A DNA stretch of 64,000 bases from Klebsiella pneumoniae. Its GTDB lineage: Bacteria > Myxococcota_A > UBA796 > SXON01. Each line of letters begins with the position of its first letter. The first letter of the stretch is position 1. This document shows, in pieces, positions 34,192 through 42,741 of this stretch. The position numbers and the translations under genes were made by a program. Where the stretch lies: the NCBI GenBank assembly GCA_945862325.1, contig CAMAXZ010000009.1, positions 1-64,000 on the forward strand, written 5' to 3'. Under the pieces are notes generated by a model, which searched no databases, was not told where the DNA came from, and saw nothing but the letters and a program-made list of their open reading frames with translations.

Positions 34192-35808
34192 ATGCCGGAG
34201 TTCGTGTTTCAGGAGATGTTCCCCCTCACCGACGACGGCACCCCCTACCGGCGCCTCGAGGCCGACGGGGTGGGGGTCGAGTCCTTCCGGGGGCGTGAGG
34301 TGCTCGTCGTGCCGGGGAGCGCGCTGACCACACTCGCAGCCGCCGCGGTGCGCGACGTCTCCCACCTGTTCCGCCCGGGCCACCTCGCGCAGCTCCGGGC
34401 GATCCTGGATGACCCGGAGGCGAGCGGCAACGACCGCTTCGTCGCCCGGCAGATGTTGTCGAACGCCAATGTGTCTGCCGGCATGGTGCTTCCGTCCTGC
34501 CAGGACACCGGCACCGCGATCGTCGTCGGCAAGAAGGGCCAGGCGGTGTGGACCGACGGCGACGACGAAGCGGCGCTGTCGCGCGGCGTGTTCCGCACCT
34601 ACACCGAGACGAACCTCCGCTACAGCCAGCTCGCGCCGATCGACACCTACGAAGAGGTGAACACCGGCTCGAACCTCCCCGCGCAGATCGAGCTCTACGC
34701 CACCCCCGGCGCGGACTACCGCTTCCTGTTCATGACGAAGGGTGGGGGGTCCGCCAACAAGACGTTCCTCTACCAGGAGACCAAGGCGCTCCTGAATCCC
34801 AAGACTCTCCTGACGTTCCTCGAGGCCAAGATCCGTTCGCTCGGCACCGCGGCGTGCCCGCCGTACCACCTCGCGATCGTGATTGGCGGCACCAGCGCCG
34901 AGCACACCCTCAAGACCGTGAAGCTCGCGAGCGCTCGGTACCTCGACACCCTCCCCACGCGCGGCTCGAAGGCGGGGCACGCCGTCCGCGATCTCGAGCT
35001 CGAAGCACAGGTCCTCGACCTCACCCGTCGCCTCGGGATCGGCGCCCAGTTCGGCGGCAAGTACTTCTGCCACGACGTGCGGGTCATCCGCCTTCCGCGC
35101 CACGGCGCGAGCTGCCCGGTCGGCATCGGCGTGTCGTGCTCGGCGGACCGGCAGGCGAAGGGAAAGATTACGAAGGACGGGGTCTTCCTCGAGGCGTTGG
35201 AGACGAACCCCGCGCGGTTCTTGCCCGAGGCGACCGACGCGGAGCTGGGCGACGAGGTGGTCCGCGTCGACCTCAATCGGCCCATGAGCGAGATTCGGAC
35301 CCAACTCTCGCGCTACCCAATCAAGACCCGCCTCTCCCTGAGCGGCACGATGATCGTGGCGCGCGACATCGCCCACGCGCGGGTCAAGGAGCGCCTCGAC
35401 CGTGGCGAGCCGCTCCCGCAGTATTTCAAGGATCATCCGGTGTACTACGCCGGCCCCGCCAAGACGCCGGACGGCATGCCGTCGGGCAGCTTCGGGCCTA
35501 CGACGGCGGGCCGCATGGACAGCTATGTCCACCAGCTCCAGCAGGCCGGAGGCAGCTTCGTCATGCTCGCGAAGGGCAACCGGAGCAAGGCCGTGACGGA
35601 TGCCTGCAAAGAGAACGGTGGCTTCTACCTCGGTTCCATCGGTGGGCCCGCCGCGCTCCTCGCCCGCGACCACATCCGCAAGGTCGACGTGCTCGACATG
35701 GCGGAGCTCGGCATGGAGGCGGTGTGGCGCATCGAGGTCGAGGACTTCCCCGCGTTCATCGTGGTGGATGACAAGGGGAATGATTTCTTCCGCGACACCC
35801 TCGGCTGA
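34192..35808 (+). CDS. fumA: Class I fumarate hydratase
   Basis: A 538-residue iron-sulfur fumarase of the TCA cycle converting fumarate and malate. Cluster Cys candidates are C103 (PSCQDTGTA), the Cys in [11 protein letters not shown] and one in [13 protein letters not shown], matching the three-Cys pattern of FumA/FumB. The C-terminal half ([31 protein letters not shown]) is the TtdB-like domain fused as in FumA. Length is standard. ATG follows GGAGG, which lies in a hairpin. Such enzymes are oxygen-sensitive and often the low-oxygen or iron-replete isozyme. Confidence 0.95.
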   Translation: MPEFVFQEMFPLTDDGTPYRRLEADGVGVESFRGREVLVVPGSALTTLAAAAVRDVSHLFRPGHLAQLRAILDDPEASGNDRFVARQMLSNANVSAGMVLPSCQDTGTAIVVGKKGQAVWTDGDDEAALSRGVFRTYTETNLRYSQLAPIDTYEEVNTGSNLPAQIELYATPGADYRFLFMTKGGGSANKTFLYQETKALLNPKTLLTFLEAKIRSLGTAACPPYHLAIVIGGTSAEHTLKTVKLASARYLDTLPTRGSKAGHAVRDLELEAQVLDLTRRLGIGAQFGGKYFCHDVRVIRLPRHGASCPVGIGVSCSADRQAKGKITKDGVFLEALETNPARFLPEATDAELGDEVVRVDLNRPMSEIRTQLSRYPIKTRLSLSGTMIVARDIAHARVKERLDRGEPLPQYFKDHPVYYAGPAKTPDGMPSGSFGPTTAGRMDSYVHQLQQAGGSFVMLAKGNRSKAVTDACKENGGFYLGSIGGPAALLARDHIRKVDVLDMAELGMEAVWRIEVEDFPAFIVVDDKGNDFFRDTLG

Positions 35809-35815
35809 CGACCCC

Positions 35816-36244
35816 CTACCAGCTCCCCACATTGGGCATGCTCACCCACGGCTCGGCGAGGGCGAGCGCGGGGCCGGCCTGGAGCAGCTCGACCGACTGG
35901 TCGTCGGGGCTGCGTACGAAGGCCATTCGGCCCTCGCGCGGCGGGCGGAGGATGGTGACGCCGTGCGCCTGCAGTCGCGCGCAGGTGGCGTACACGTCGT
36001 CCACGGCCACGGCGACGTGCCCGAAGCTGCGGCCGACCGAGTAGGGCTCGGACTGATCCCAATTGTGGGTGAGCTCGAGCTCGGCCGCCCCGGCAGCGTC
36101 GTCGGGGGCCCGGAGGAACACCAGGGTGAATTGGCCGGACTCGCTGGAGGAGCGCCGCACCTCGCGGAAGCCGAGGGCGTCGCACCAGAAGGCGAGGGCG
36201 GCGTCGAGGTCGCGGACCCGGAGCATCGTGTGCAGGAGGCGCAT
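35816..36244 (-). CDS. Glyoxalase I-like (lactoylglutathione lyase family) protein
   Basis: A 142-residue VOC-fold protein. The four metal-ligand positions are present: His in MRLLHTMLRVRDLD, Glu in ELELTHNW, His in GHVAVAVDD and Glu in SVELLQ, and KPLTG-like FVRSPDDQS precedes the last. This is the pattern of glyoxalase I, which converts the methylglyoxal-glutathione hemithioacetal to lactoylglutathione. The in-frame upstream starts lack a ribosome site, so the ATG at 36244 is chosen. It converges on the fumarase gene. Confidence 0.88.
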   Translation of the reverse strand: MRLLHTMLRVRDLDAALAFWCDALGFREVRRSSSESGQFTLVFLRAPDDAAGAAELELTHNWDQSEPYSVGRSFGHVAVAVDDVYATCARLQAHGVTILRPPREGRMAFVRSPDDQSVELLQAGPALALAEPWVSMPNVGSW

Positions 36245-36318
36245 GGGCCTGGGGATATCCCGAGTTGCCAAGGCTGCGGTAGTGGTTCGCCCGGCGCGTG
36301 CCACCCCCGGCGCCGCGA

Positions 36319-36324
36319 TACGCT
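36319..36324 (+). promoter_or_regulatory. -10 element of the TerB-like gene
   Basis: TACGCT ends 21 bases before the ATG at 36346, with GGAG in between: a leadered promoter with the same -10 type as elsewhere in the window. Confidence 0.4.
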
Positions 36325-36345
36325 GCGGCTCACTCCGGAGCTTCG

Positions 36346-36729
36346 ATGTCCCGTCCCGAATGGCTCGCCGCGCGCACCGACGCCGCCTACCTCGAGGGGC
36401 TGCTCGCCGTCGCCTGGGCCAACGGGTCCTTTTCCCCGGAGGAGTACACCACGCTCGAAGTCCTGCTCGACGCGGCGGGCGTGACCGCGGGCGCCGCCGA
36501 GCGCGTGTCCTGGTACACCACGCGCCCAGATCCGGTCGCGGTCGCCGCGGGGGTCACCGACCCTACGATGCGGTCGTTCCTCCTCGATCGCGCGATGACC
36601 CTCGCCTGGGCGGACGGGGCACCCGGCCCGGGCGAGGACGCGCTGATCGCGGTCTGGGCGGAGCATTGGGGCTACACCGACGAGCAGGTCGCGGTGCTGC
36701 GCGAACGGGCGCTCGCCCGGCTCGGGTGA
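36346..36729 (+). CDS. TerB-like helical protein
   Basis: A 127-residue soluble helical protein with two similar acidic halves: LLAVAWANGSFSPEEYTTLE and MTLAWADGAPGPGEDALI. This internal symmetry with Asp/Glu after Trp-Ala-(N/D)-G resembles TerB-type domains that bind metal ions. The resemblance is weak and function is unknown. Ribosome site CCGGAG lies about six bases before the ATG. It converges on the minus-strand protease gene. Confidence 0.55.
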   Translation: MSRPEWLAARTDAAYLEGLLAVAWANGSFSPEEYTTLEVLLDAAGVTAGAAERVSWYTTRPDPVAVAAGVTDPTMRSFLLDRAMTLAWADGAPGPGEDALIAVWAEHWGYTDEQVAVLRERALARLG

Positions 36730-36751
36730 GGCGGGCGAGCGCGGCGTCGCC

Positions 36752-37678
36752 TCAGGCGACGACGTAGCCGAGGGTGTTCGTGATGGGGTCGAGCGGGGTG
36801 ATGAAGGTGCGGTAGTTGCCGTTGAAAACCGCGGCCGCGCTCACGATGCCGACCGCGTACGCGCCGGTCGCGTCGGTGAAGACCACCGGCGCGCCGGAGT
36901 CGCCCGGGCACGCCTTGAGGTCCGCCACGATCATCGGGGCGAAGCGCGCCGTGCGCCCGCGGCCGTACTTCCAGATCGCGTCGCCGTTGAGGCTGACGAT
37001 CGTCCCGGACGTCGTCCCCGACGCGGCGCCGTACTTGGTGACCTGCATTCCGATCGTGAGGTTCGCGAGGAGCTTCTGCCCGACGAGGTTGACCCCGTGC
37101 ACCTGGCGCCAGCTGGCGGGGCGCGCGCCGCCGATGACCGCGGCGACCGCGGCGTCCATCGTGTTCGGGAAGGGCTGCAGCTGGATGTTCCCGAAGCCCG
37201 CCAGTTTCGCCACGACCCAGCCCGCGGTCGCCGCGGCGCTGGACGTCGACGTCGCGCCGGGCTGCACGACACACGCATCCGGGCCCGCGGCCTCGTCGAG
37301 GTAGCGGAGGACGTGCTCCGAGGTGAGCAGGTAGTCGGGGCCCACGTCGCGCGTCAGCGGTCGGCGAGCGACGAACCCGAGGGTGCCCGACGCGCCGTGG
37401 CGCGAGCCGATGGACACGCCGCCGCGGAGGTCCGGGCTGAAGCCGTCGACGGGCGTGAAGGCGAGGGCCTCGAGCTCGCCGATGACGCGCGTGCTCGGGT
37501 TGGCCGCGCGGACGGCGTCCAGGGCTCGGTCCGACCGCATGGCCTCGGTCACCGACCGCTCCGTCGCCTCGTCGCGCACGAGGATCTCGAAGCCGTCCTT
37601 GGTCTCCATGACGCCGGTGACGCCGCGGTCGACCAGGGCGTCAAGCAGGTCGGACGGGGTTCGGCGCTTGGTCTCCAT
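36752..37678 (-). CDS. Trypsin-like (Nal1-type) serine protease, cytoplasmic
   Basis: A 308-residue protein without a signal peptide. The N-terminal 90 residues are a separate small domain; the protease domain begins near GGVSIGSRHGASGTLGFVA. The His motif is LLTSEHVL and the nucleophile motif ACPGDSGAPVV, with a conserved GIVSAAAVF behind it; the Asp is not obvious. This matches the Nal1-like group of S1 proteases. It starts on the stop codon of a membrane histidine kinase gene (TGATG), suggesting it acts in, or is released by, that signalling pathway. Confidence 0.8.
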   Translation of the reverse strand: METKRRTPSDLLDALVDRGVTGVMETKDGFEILVRDEATERSVTEAMRSDRALDAVRAANPSTRVIGELEALAFTPVDGFSPDLRGGVSIGSRHGASGTLGFVARRPLTRDVGPDYLLTSEHVLRYLDEAAGPDACVVQPGATSTSSAAATAGWVVAKLAGFGNIQLQPFPNTMDAAVAAVIGGARPASWRQVHGVNLVGQKLLANLTIGMQVTKYGAASGTTSGTIVSLNGDAIWKYGRGRTARFAPMIVADLKACPGDSGAPVVFTDATGAYAVGIVSAAAVFNGNYRTFITPLDPITNTLGYVVA

Positions 37679-39123
37679 CAAATGCTCCTCGCCAGCGTCT
37701 GCGGCTGGCAACTCTGTTGGTTCGGGTCGGTGGGATCGTGCAGGGGAAGCAGGAGTTCGAACTCCACGCCGGGGCCTTCGTCCCCGGGAGGTGCGCAGGA
37801 CAGCCAACCGCCGTGGCGGGTGACGTACACCTTTGCGAGCATCAGGCCGACGCCCAGCCCGCGATAGGTCGCGGCGCGGGCCCCGTCCACGGGCTCCAAG
37901 GCGAGCGAACGACGGATGCGCGCGAGGGCCTCGGCGCGCGCCTCGGGCGCCACGCCGCGGTCACGGATCGTCAGGCGGTAGAACCCGCCGCCCGCGGGCC
38001 CGCCGACGAGGTCGATGTCCTGGCCGGGCGCGTGCAGCGCGCAGTTGGTCAGGATGTTCGCGAGGGAGCTGCCGTGCCCCGACGCGATCCACACGTCGGC
38101 GGGCCGCAGCCGCGTGACGACGGTCGGGACCGGAGCCGCGGCGTCGCCGAGCGCCGCCGCGGCGGCGACCTGCGCGCGCTCGACCAGGTCGCCGATGGCG
38201 GTGGCCGAAGGACGTTCGGGGCGCCGCACGGCGAGCGCGAACTCGCCCGCCATGGCGTCGATGCGCGCCACCGCCTCTTGAACGTCGCGCACCAACTCCG
38301 GCAGCGCGCCCGGCGGCGCGGCGTTCGCCAGCTCGTGGACGGTGTGCCCGAGCTCTTCGGCGGTGAGGCGCAGCGCGGCCACGGGCCCCGCGAGGTCGTG
38401 GCTGAACTTGGTGGCCACCAGGCCGTTGGCGATGAGCGCGGAGCTCGTCTGTACGACCTCTCGCTCCTTCGCCATCAAGCTGAGGGCGCGCTCGAGGCGC
38501 GCGCTGCTCTCGGCGAGGCGGGCGCGCTCGTCCACCTCGCGGCCTACCCACCGGATCAGCCACAGTGTGGACGCCGTCATGACGATCTGGACGGCGACGA
38601 AGGCCAGCGCATGCGTGTAGTCGTGGCTGAACGCCCAGATCAGGCCTCGGCCCCCGGCTGCGTCGACGGCGAGGAGCGCGATGTCCATCGCCGGCGCCGC
38701 CGCCAGGTACACCGGGGCGATGGCGTGCCCCGACGCCGTCCATGCGTCGTGGTAGGCCCACACCACGAAGAGGGTGGCGAGCACCACCGCGTAGAACGGC
38801 GGAGCGGCCCACGTGAGGAGGCCGAGCCACACGAACATGGTGACGCTGAGCAGGACGCTCCAGAACCAGAACGCTTGCCGCGCACGGGTCGCGAAGAGCC
38901 GCGCCGTGAGGAGCGTGAGCGGCACCTGGCACGCCAGAGCGAGCCACGCCGGGGCGTATTGGCCGCCGTGCGGCGCGACGGTGTCTGGGAGGAGGTACGC
39001 CAGCAGCATGCCGATGCCGGTGACGGCGGCATGAAACGCGAGCACCGACGCGATGCTCGTGGGGCTGAAGCCGGCCAGGGCGACGTCGTAGCGAGCGGGG
39101 TCGTCGAAGATGTCGCGGCTCAT
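37678..39123 (-). CDS. Membrane-bound sensor histidine kinase
   Basis: A 481-residue protein with about six hydrophobic segments in residues 25-215, a short coiled coil, then an H-box KFSHDLAGPVAALR with H242 and an ATPase domain with NILTNCALHAPG and GLGVGLMLAKVY. The DRGVAPE motif replaces the usual DxGxG, so the G1 box is atypical, and catalytic strength is uncertain. The next gene, a trypsin-like protease, starts inside its stop codon. No response regulator is adjacent. Start ATG 39123 overlaps the 5' end of the divergent EAL reading frame. Confidence 0.85.
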   Translation of the reverse strand: MSRDIFDDPARYDVALAGFSPTSIASVLAFHAAVTGIGMLLAYLLPDTVAPHGGQYAPAWLALACQVPLTLLTARLFATRARQAFWFWSVLLSVTMFVWLGLLTWAAPPFYAVVLATLFVVWAYHDAWTASGHAIAPVYLAAAPAMDIALLAVDAAGGRGLIWAFSHDYTHALAFVAVQIVMTASTLWLIRWVGREVDERARLAESSARLERALSLMAKEREVVQTSSALIANGLVATKFSHDLAGPVAALRLTAEELGHTVHELANAAPPGALPELVRDVQEAVARIDAMAGEFALAVRRPERPSATAIGDLVERAQVAAAAALGDAAAPVPTVVTRLRPADVWIASGHGSSLANILTNCALHAPGQDIDLVGGPAGGGFYRLTIRDRGVAPEARAEALARIRRSLALEPVDGARAATYRGLGVGLMLAKVYVTRHGGWLSCAPPGDEGPGVEFELLLPLHDPTDPNQQSCQPQTLARSI

Positions 39124-39967
39124 CCGGGGAGCACGAGCAGCCGGGAGGCGGCGAGCGTGTCCGAAGGTCGGAACGGCGCAAACGCGGGCCAGACGGCGCG
39201 AGCGGCGGCGCACGCGTCCGCGTGACGTACCGCCCGGTGAGGCTCGTCGGGATGCTCGACGAGCGCTGGAGGCGGCGTTCGAGCGCGCCGTCGCGTCGCT
39301 CTGGCCCGCGTTCCAGCCCATCGTGCACGTCGCGTCGCGTCGCACCGTGGGCTACGAGGCGCTCCTCCGCACCGACGAGGCCTCCTTCCGAGGGTCTCCG
39401 CAGTTCATCGACGCGGCCGAGCGCCTGGGTCGGGTCTACGAGCTCGGACGCCGCATCCGCGCCGCCATCGCCGATGCCGCGAAGGACGGGCCGTCCGACG
39501 TCGACATCTTCGTCAACCTTCACCCTTCCGACCTCGCCGACCCCCAGCTGCGCGACCCGGACGCGCCCCTGAGCGCCCTCGCGTCGCGCGTCGTGCTCGA
39601 GGTCACCGAGCGACACTCCCTCGACGGGGTGACAGACCTCCCCGCGCACCTCGCCGCCCTGCGCGCGATGGGCTTCCGCATCGCCGTCGACGACCTCGGG
39701 GCCGGCTATGCCGGCCTCACGAGCGTGATTCAGCTCCACCCCGAGGTGGTGAAGCTCGACATGTCGCTCGTCCGAGGGTGCGACCGCGACCTCGCCCGGC
39801 GTCAGGTCCTCCAGTCCATGAGCGAGCTCTCGCGGTCGCTCGGCATGAAGGTCGTCGTCGAAGGCGTGGAGACGGCCGGCGAGGCGGACGTCTTGTCCGC
39901 GATCGGCTGCGAGCACCACCAGGGCTGGCTCTACGGCCGCCCAGGGCGCGGCTTCGCTACTTCGTGA
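39110..39967 (+). CDS. EAL-domain cyclic-di-GMP phosphodiesterase
   Basis: A stand-alone EAL domain. The catalytic set is complete: YEALLR, FVNLHPSDL, VVLEVTERHSL, AVDDLGAGYAGL, KLDMSLVRG, VVEGVET and a terminal GWLYGRPG, so it should hydrolyse c-di-GMP. The start is uncertain: the only in-frame ATG (39110) gives an Arg-rich first 50 residues and overlaps the divergent kinase by 14 bases, while later GTG/ATG codons in this frame fall inside the domain. An unusual start codon or an upstream frameshift is possible. The 3' end overlaps the universal stress gene by 11 bases. Confidence 0.85.
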   Translation: MSRLIRGARAAGRRRACPKVGTAQTRARRRERRRTRPRDVPPGEARRDARRALEAAFERAVASLWPAFQPIVHVASRRTVGYEALLRTDEASFRGSPQFIDAAERLGRVYELGRRIRAAIADAAKDGPSDVDIFVNLHPSDLADPQLRDPDAPLSALASRVVLEVTERHSLDGVTDLPAHLAALRAMGFRIAVDDLGAGYAGLTSVIQLHPEVVKLDMSLVRGCDRDLARRQVLQSMSELSRSLGMKVVVEGVETAGEADVLSAIGCEHHQGWLYGRPGRGFATS

Positions 39968-40400
39968 CGAGGACGGGGATCGGGCAGGAGCGCAGCACGC
40001 GCTCCGTCACCGAGCCCAACACGACGCGCGCGAGGCCCGTGCGCCCGTGGGTGCCCATCACGAGGAGGTCGTACCCGGCGTCGGAGCCGGCTTCGGCGAC
40101 GATCTCCTCGGGGGGGTAGCCGTCGCGCACGACCGCGCGCCAAGGGACGTCCTCGGGGATCTCCTCCCGCGCCAGGCGGTCGATGGCGTGGCGACGCTCC
40201 TTCGCGAAGTCGTCGACCATCTCCGGGAAGATCGGCGGCACCGGCACGCCGTAGGTGTCGACCACCGGCACGCCCGGCGCCATGCCGACGTGCAACAAGG
40301 TGATGCTGCCCTTCGAGGCGCGGGCGACGCGAATGGCGAGGCGGAGGGCGTGGTTCGCGCCGTCGGAGAAGTCGACGGGCACCAGGATCGAGCTGAACAT
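39957..40400 (-). CDS. Universal stress protein (UspA family)
   Basis: A 147-residue ATP-binding stress protein. It has ILVPVDFSDGANHAL, LLVMGTHGRTGL and the phosphate-binding GSVTERVLRSCPIPVLV. GAGGAGA with good spacing precedes the ATG. It lies 31 bases after the CoA-transferase gene and is probably the last member of the sigma-54-driven operon beginning at 42580; UspA homologues are commonly induced by low oxygen in other bacteria, which fits. Confidence 0.93.
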   Translation of the reverse strand: MFSSILVPVDFSDGANHALRLAIRVARASKGSITLLHVGMAPGVPVVDTYGVPVPPIFPEMVDDFAKERRHAIDRLAREEIPEDVPWRAVVRDGYPPEEIVAEAGSDAGYDLLVMGTHGRTGLARVVLGSVTERVLRSCPIPVLVTK

Positions 40401-40431
40401 GGACTCTCCTCGAGGTGTGAGTGCAGGATGT

Positions 40432-41733
40432 TCACGCGAGATAGGCGAGGGCCTTCGCCTCCGCCGTGAGCGCGTCGCGAAATCGTGGATGCGCGAGGGT
40501 GATCAGCGCGTGGGCCCGCTGCCGGACGGACAGCCCGTGGAGGTCGACGCGGCCCCACTCCGTGACGACGAACCGGACGTCGGCGCGGGTCGTCACCACC
40601 CCGGCCCCGGGGGCGAGCGTGCCCACGACGCGGCTCACCGTGCCGCCGCGCGCGGTGGAGGGCAGGGCGACGATGGCCCTGCCGCCGTCCGACTGCGCGG
40701 CCCCCCGCAAGAAGTCCGCCTGCCCGCCGACGCCTGAGTAGAACCGGTGGCCGACGCTGTCCGCGTTCACCTGACCAGTGAGGTCGATGCTGATCGCCGA
40801 GTTGATGGCGACCATCTTCGGGTTCGCGGCGATGAGGGCGGGGTTGTTGGTCACGTCGCTGGGCTGCATCTCGAGCGCGGCGTTGTCGTCGGCCCACCGG
40901 TACAGCGCTTCGGAGCCGAGGATGAACGAGGCGACCGCCTTTCCAGCCCACCTCGGCTTTCGTACGCCGGTGGCGGCGCCGCACTCGACGAGGGCCATCA
41001 TGCCGTCGGAGAACCACTCGCTGTGGATGCCGAGGTCCCGGCGGTCCCGGACGCGGGCGAGCGTCGCCTCGGGGATGCTGCCGAAGCCCACCTGCAAGGT
41101 CGATCCGTCCTCGATCAGCTCCGCGATGCGCTCGGCGATGCGCTGCCGCGACGCGTCGGTGGCCTCGGGGCTGAAGGTCGCGAGCGGCGTGTCGGACCGC
41201 ACCAGCGCGGTGAGCCGCGAGACGTGGACCGACGAAGCCCCGTGGGTACGGGGGACGCGTGGGTTCACCTCGGCGATCACGATGGGGGCGTGGTCGACGG
41301 CGGCGCGCAGGACGTCGACGCTCGGCCCGAGGGAGCACCATCCGTGGGCGTCGGGAGGGGAGACCTGCACGAGCGCGGCGTCGAGGGCGAGCCGGCCGCC
41401 CGGACGAAAGAGCGCGGGGACGTCGGAGATGAACACCGGGGTGTAGTCCGCGTCGGCGCGCGCCACGGCGTCGCGCACGGCGGGGCCGATGAACACGGAG
41501 TTGATGCGGAGGTGGCCGCGCAACGCGGCCGTGACGAGGGCGTCGGCGCCGAAGGACAGGGTCTGCACCACCTCGAGCTCCCGGAACCGGGCCCCCGAGG
41601 CGGCGAGCGCGGCGACGAGGGCCGTGGGCTCGGTGGCGTTTCCGCCGACCGCGACGCGCCCGGAGCGCGGCAGGCGGGCCACCGCCTGGGCGGCGTCCAC
41701 CCACGGCAAGACGTCGCTGTCCGTGCCGTTCAA
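40432..41733 (-). CDS. Acetyl-CoA hydrolase/transferase family protein
   Basis: A 433-residue class I CoA transferase of the 4-hydroxybutyrate/acetyl-CoA transferase group. Motifs: VAVGGNATEPTAL, VQVSPPDAHGWCSLG, EVNPRVPRTHG, LQVGFGSIPEA and the active-site Glu region HSEWFSDGMM. It could exchange CoA between acetate and other acyl groups, giving a fermentative acetate route. The TTG start (41731-41733) overlaps the upstream stop (TTGA), which decides it; GAGG lies 8 to 10 bases upstream. It is in the operon with the SafE-like protein and a universal stress protein. Confidence 0.9.
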   Translation of the reverse strand: MNGTDSDVLPWVDAAQAVARLPRSGRVAVGGNATEPTALVAALAASGARFRELEVVQTLSFGADALVTAALRGHLRINSVFIGPAVRDAVARADADYTPVFISDVPALFRPGGRLALDAALVQVSPPDAHGWCSLGPSVDVLRAAVDHAPIVIAEVNPRVPRTHGASSVHVSRLTALVRSDTPLATFSPEATDASRQRIAERIAELIEDGSTLQVGFGSIPEATLARVRDRRDLGIHSEWFSDGMMALVECGAATGVRKPRWAGKAVASFILGSEALYRWADDNAALEMQPSDVTNNPALIAANPKMVAINSAISIDLTGQVNADSVGHRFYSGVGGQADFLRGAAQSDGGRAIVALPSTARGGTVSRVVGTLAPGAGVVTTRADVRFVVTEWGRVDLHGLSVRQRAHALITLAHPRFRDALTAEAKALAYLA

Positions 41734-42350
41734 GGAGCGGCCTCGTGGCACGACGGCGCGTCGGCGCGCAGCTGGGCGCGCATGCCGATCGACACGAGGC
41801 CCGCGGCGAGGACCGCGCCCGCGACGCCGCGCCGTACCCACGGGTGCGCGCCCGCGAGCCGACGCAGGGCCACCGCCGCCACGCTCAGCGCGGGCAGCGT
41901 GCCGACCCAGAACACCGCCATCACCGCCGCGCCCCCCGCCACGGAGGCGGCCGACACCGACAAGGCGAGGGCGCTCCAGACGAGGCCGCACGGCAAGAGG
42001 CCGCTGACGACCCCGAACCCGAAGTGGCCCAACGGGCCGCCGCGGCGGAGGAGGTCGGACCCGGCGCGCAGCAACCACGGCGCGTGGATCGCGGGGCCCT
42101 CGACGAGCCCGGCCATTCGGGCGGCGAAGGCGACGAGGAGCACGCCGGAGACGATGGCGGACGCCGTAGAATCGACAAGGAAGCTCGCCATTCCTGCCGA
42201 CCCGGCGAGCGCGCCGAGCGTGGCGTAGGTGAACATGCGCCCGGCGTGCCACCACGGGCCGGTGGCGCTCACGAAGGGGCCGCACATGCCGACGCAGTGT
42301 GGGCCACCGAGCAGCGCCGCCGTGGCGGCGCCCGCGAGCAGCGGGATCAT
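41730..42350 (-). CDS. SafE/DsbD-like membrane protein (cbb3-associated type)
   Basis: A 206-residue membrane protein with about six helices. Two Cys-containing helices, GGPHCVGMCGP and SGLLPCGLVWS, mark the DsbD_2 / sulfite-exporter TauE/SafE-like group. Homologues are often found beside ccoGHIS genes and are proposed to move copper or electrons for cytochrome assembly. It is coupled by ATGA to the upstream small gene and TTGA to the CoA transferase. Control by the same sigma-54 and operator pair as the oxidase regulator supports a respiratory role. Confidence 0.85.
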   Translation of the reverse strand: MIPLLAGAATAALLGGPHCVGMCGPFVSATGPWWHAGRMFTYATLGALAGSAGMASFLVDSTASAIVSGVLLVAFAARMAGLVEGPAIHAPWLLRAGSDLLRRGGPLGHFGFGVVSGLLPCGLVWSALALSVSAASVAGGAAVMAVFWVGTLPALSVAAVALRRLAGAHPWVRRGVAGAVLAAGLVSIGMRAQLRADAPSCHEAAP

Positions 42351-42580
42351 CGGTCGAACTCGACGGCGAGCACGCGCAGCCCGGACCCGTGGGGGCGCGC
42401 CGCGATCTCCACCTCGGGCTCGCCCGCGGCGGCGAGCGCGTCGCGCACGGCGACGGCCAGCGCGTCGGCGGGGAGGCTCTGGGGTACGCCCAAGGTGACG
42501 GCGGCGAGGCGGCCCGGACGCGTACGCTGATGCGCGCGCACCGCGTTCACGATCTCCTGGGCCTGCTGTTGTAGCCGCAC
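42347..42580 (-). CDS. Small hypothetical protein, first gene of the sigma-54 operon
   Basis: A 77-residue soluble protein (MVRLQQQAQEIVNAVRAHQ..., ending LRVLAVEFDR). The alternation of a helix, a LAAVTLGVPQSLPADALA strand-turn-helix and a terminal strand is faintly like HypA without its metal-binding part, but I cannot assign a family. GTG 42580 is chosen because GGAGG lies four bases upstream and a sigma-54 promoter would start mRNA near 42591. The following gene begins inside its stop codon (ATGA). Confidence 0.65.
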   Translation of the reverse strand: MRLQQQAQEIVNAVRAHQRTRPGRLAAVTLGVPQSLPADALAVAVRDALAAAGEPEVEIAARPHGSGLRVLAVEFDR

Positions 42581-42602
42581 GACGCCTCCACGAGCCTCCT
42601 CA

Positions 42603-42617
42603 GCAAGGGCCGTGCCG
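42603..42617 (-). promoter_or_regulatory. Sigma-54 promoter (minus strand)
   Basis: On the minus strand CGGCACGGCCCTTGC matches the sigma-54 consensus TGGCACGNNNNTTGC except for the first base, with the required 10 bases between GG and GC. It would start transcription near 42591, just before the ribosome site of the 42580 gene. Confidence 0.7.
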
Positions 42618-42646
42618 CCCCCTGTGGGGCCGTGGGGCGGTGTGGG

Positions 42647-42683
42647 TGTGGGATCCCACACACGATCTGTGCGGTCTCACACA
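42647..42683. promoter_or_regulatory. Two TGTG-N8-CACA operators between divergent sigma-54 promoters
   Basis: TGTGGGATCCCACACA (42647-42662) and TGTGCGGTCTCACACA (42668-42683) start 21 bases apart, two helical turns. The first contains a perfect 16-base palindrome (42646-42661). They match two sites upstream of ccoN and are the likely activator sites of the NtrC-type regulator encoded at 42742. Confidence 0.75.
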
Positions 42684-42712
42684 TGAACCCGGATCGTCGC
42701 GCTCCGTCCGGC

Positions 42713-42728
42713 TGGCCCGGATCTTGCT
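42713..42728 (+). promoter_or_regulatory. Sigma-54 promoter of the NtrC-type regulator gene
   Basis: TGGCCCGGATCTTGCT has the GG-N10-GC core of sigma-54 promoters with one deviation (CCC for CAC). The -12 element lies 14 bases before the ATG at 42742, so the transcript would have almost no leader. The activator operators lie 30-66 bases upstream, implying autoregulation. Confidence 0.7.
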
Positions 42729-42741
42729 AAGCTTCCGCGTG

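Noticed and set aside
42581-42661. Upstream extension of the small minus-strand gene to 42661
   Set aside because: It would cross the minus-strand sigma-54 promoter; GTG 42580 has a proper ribosome site.
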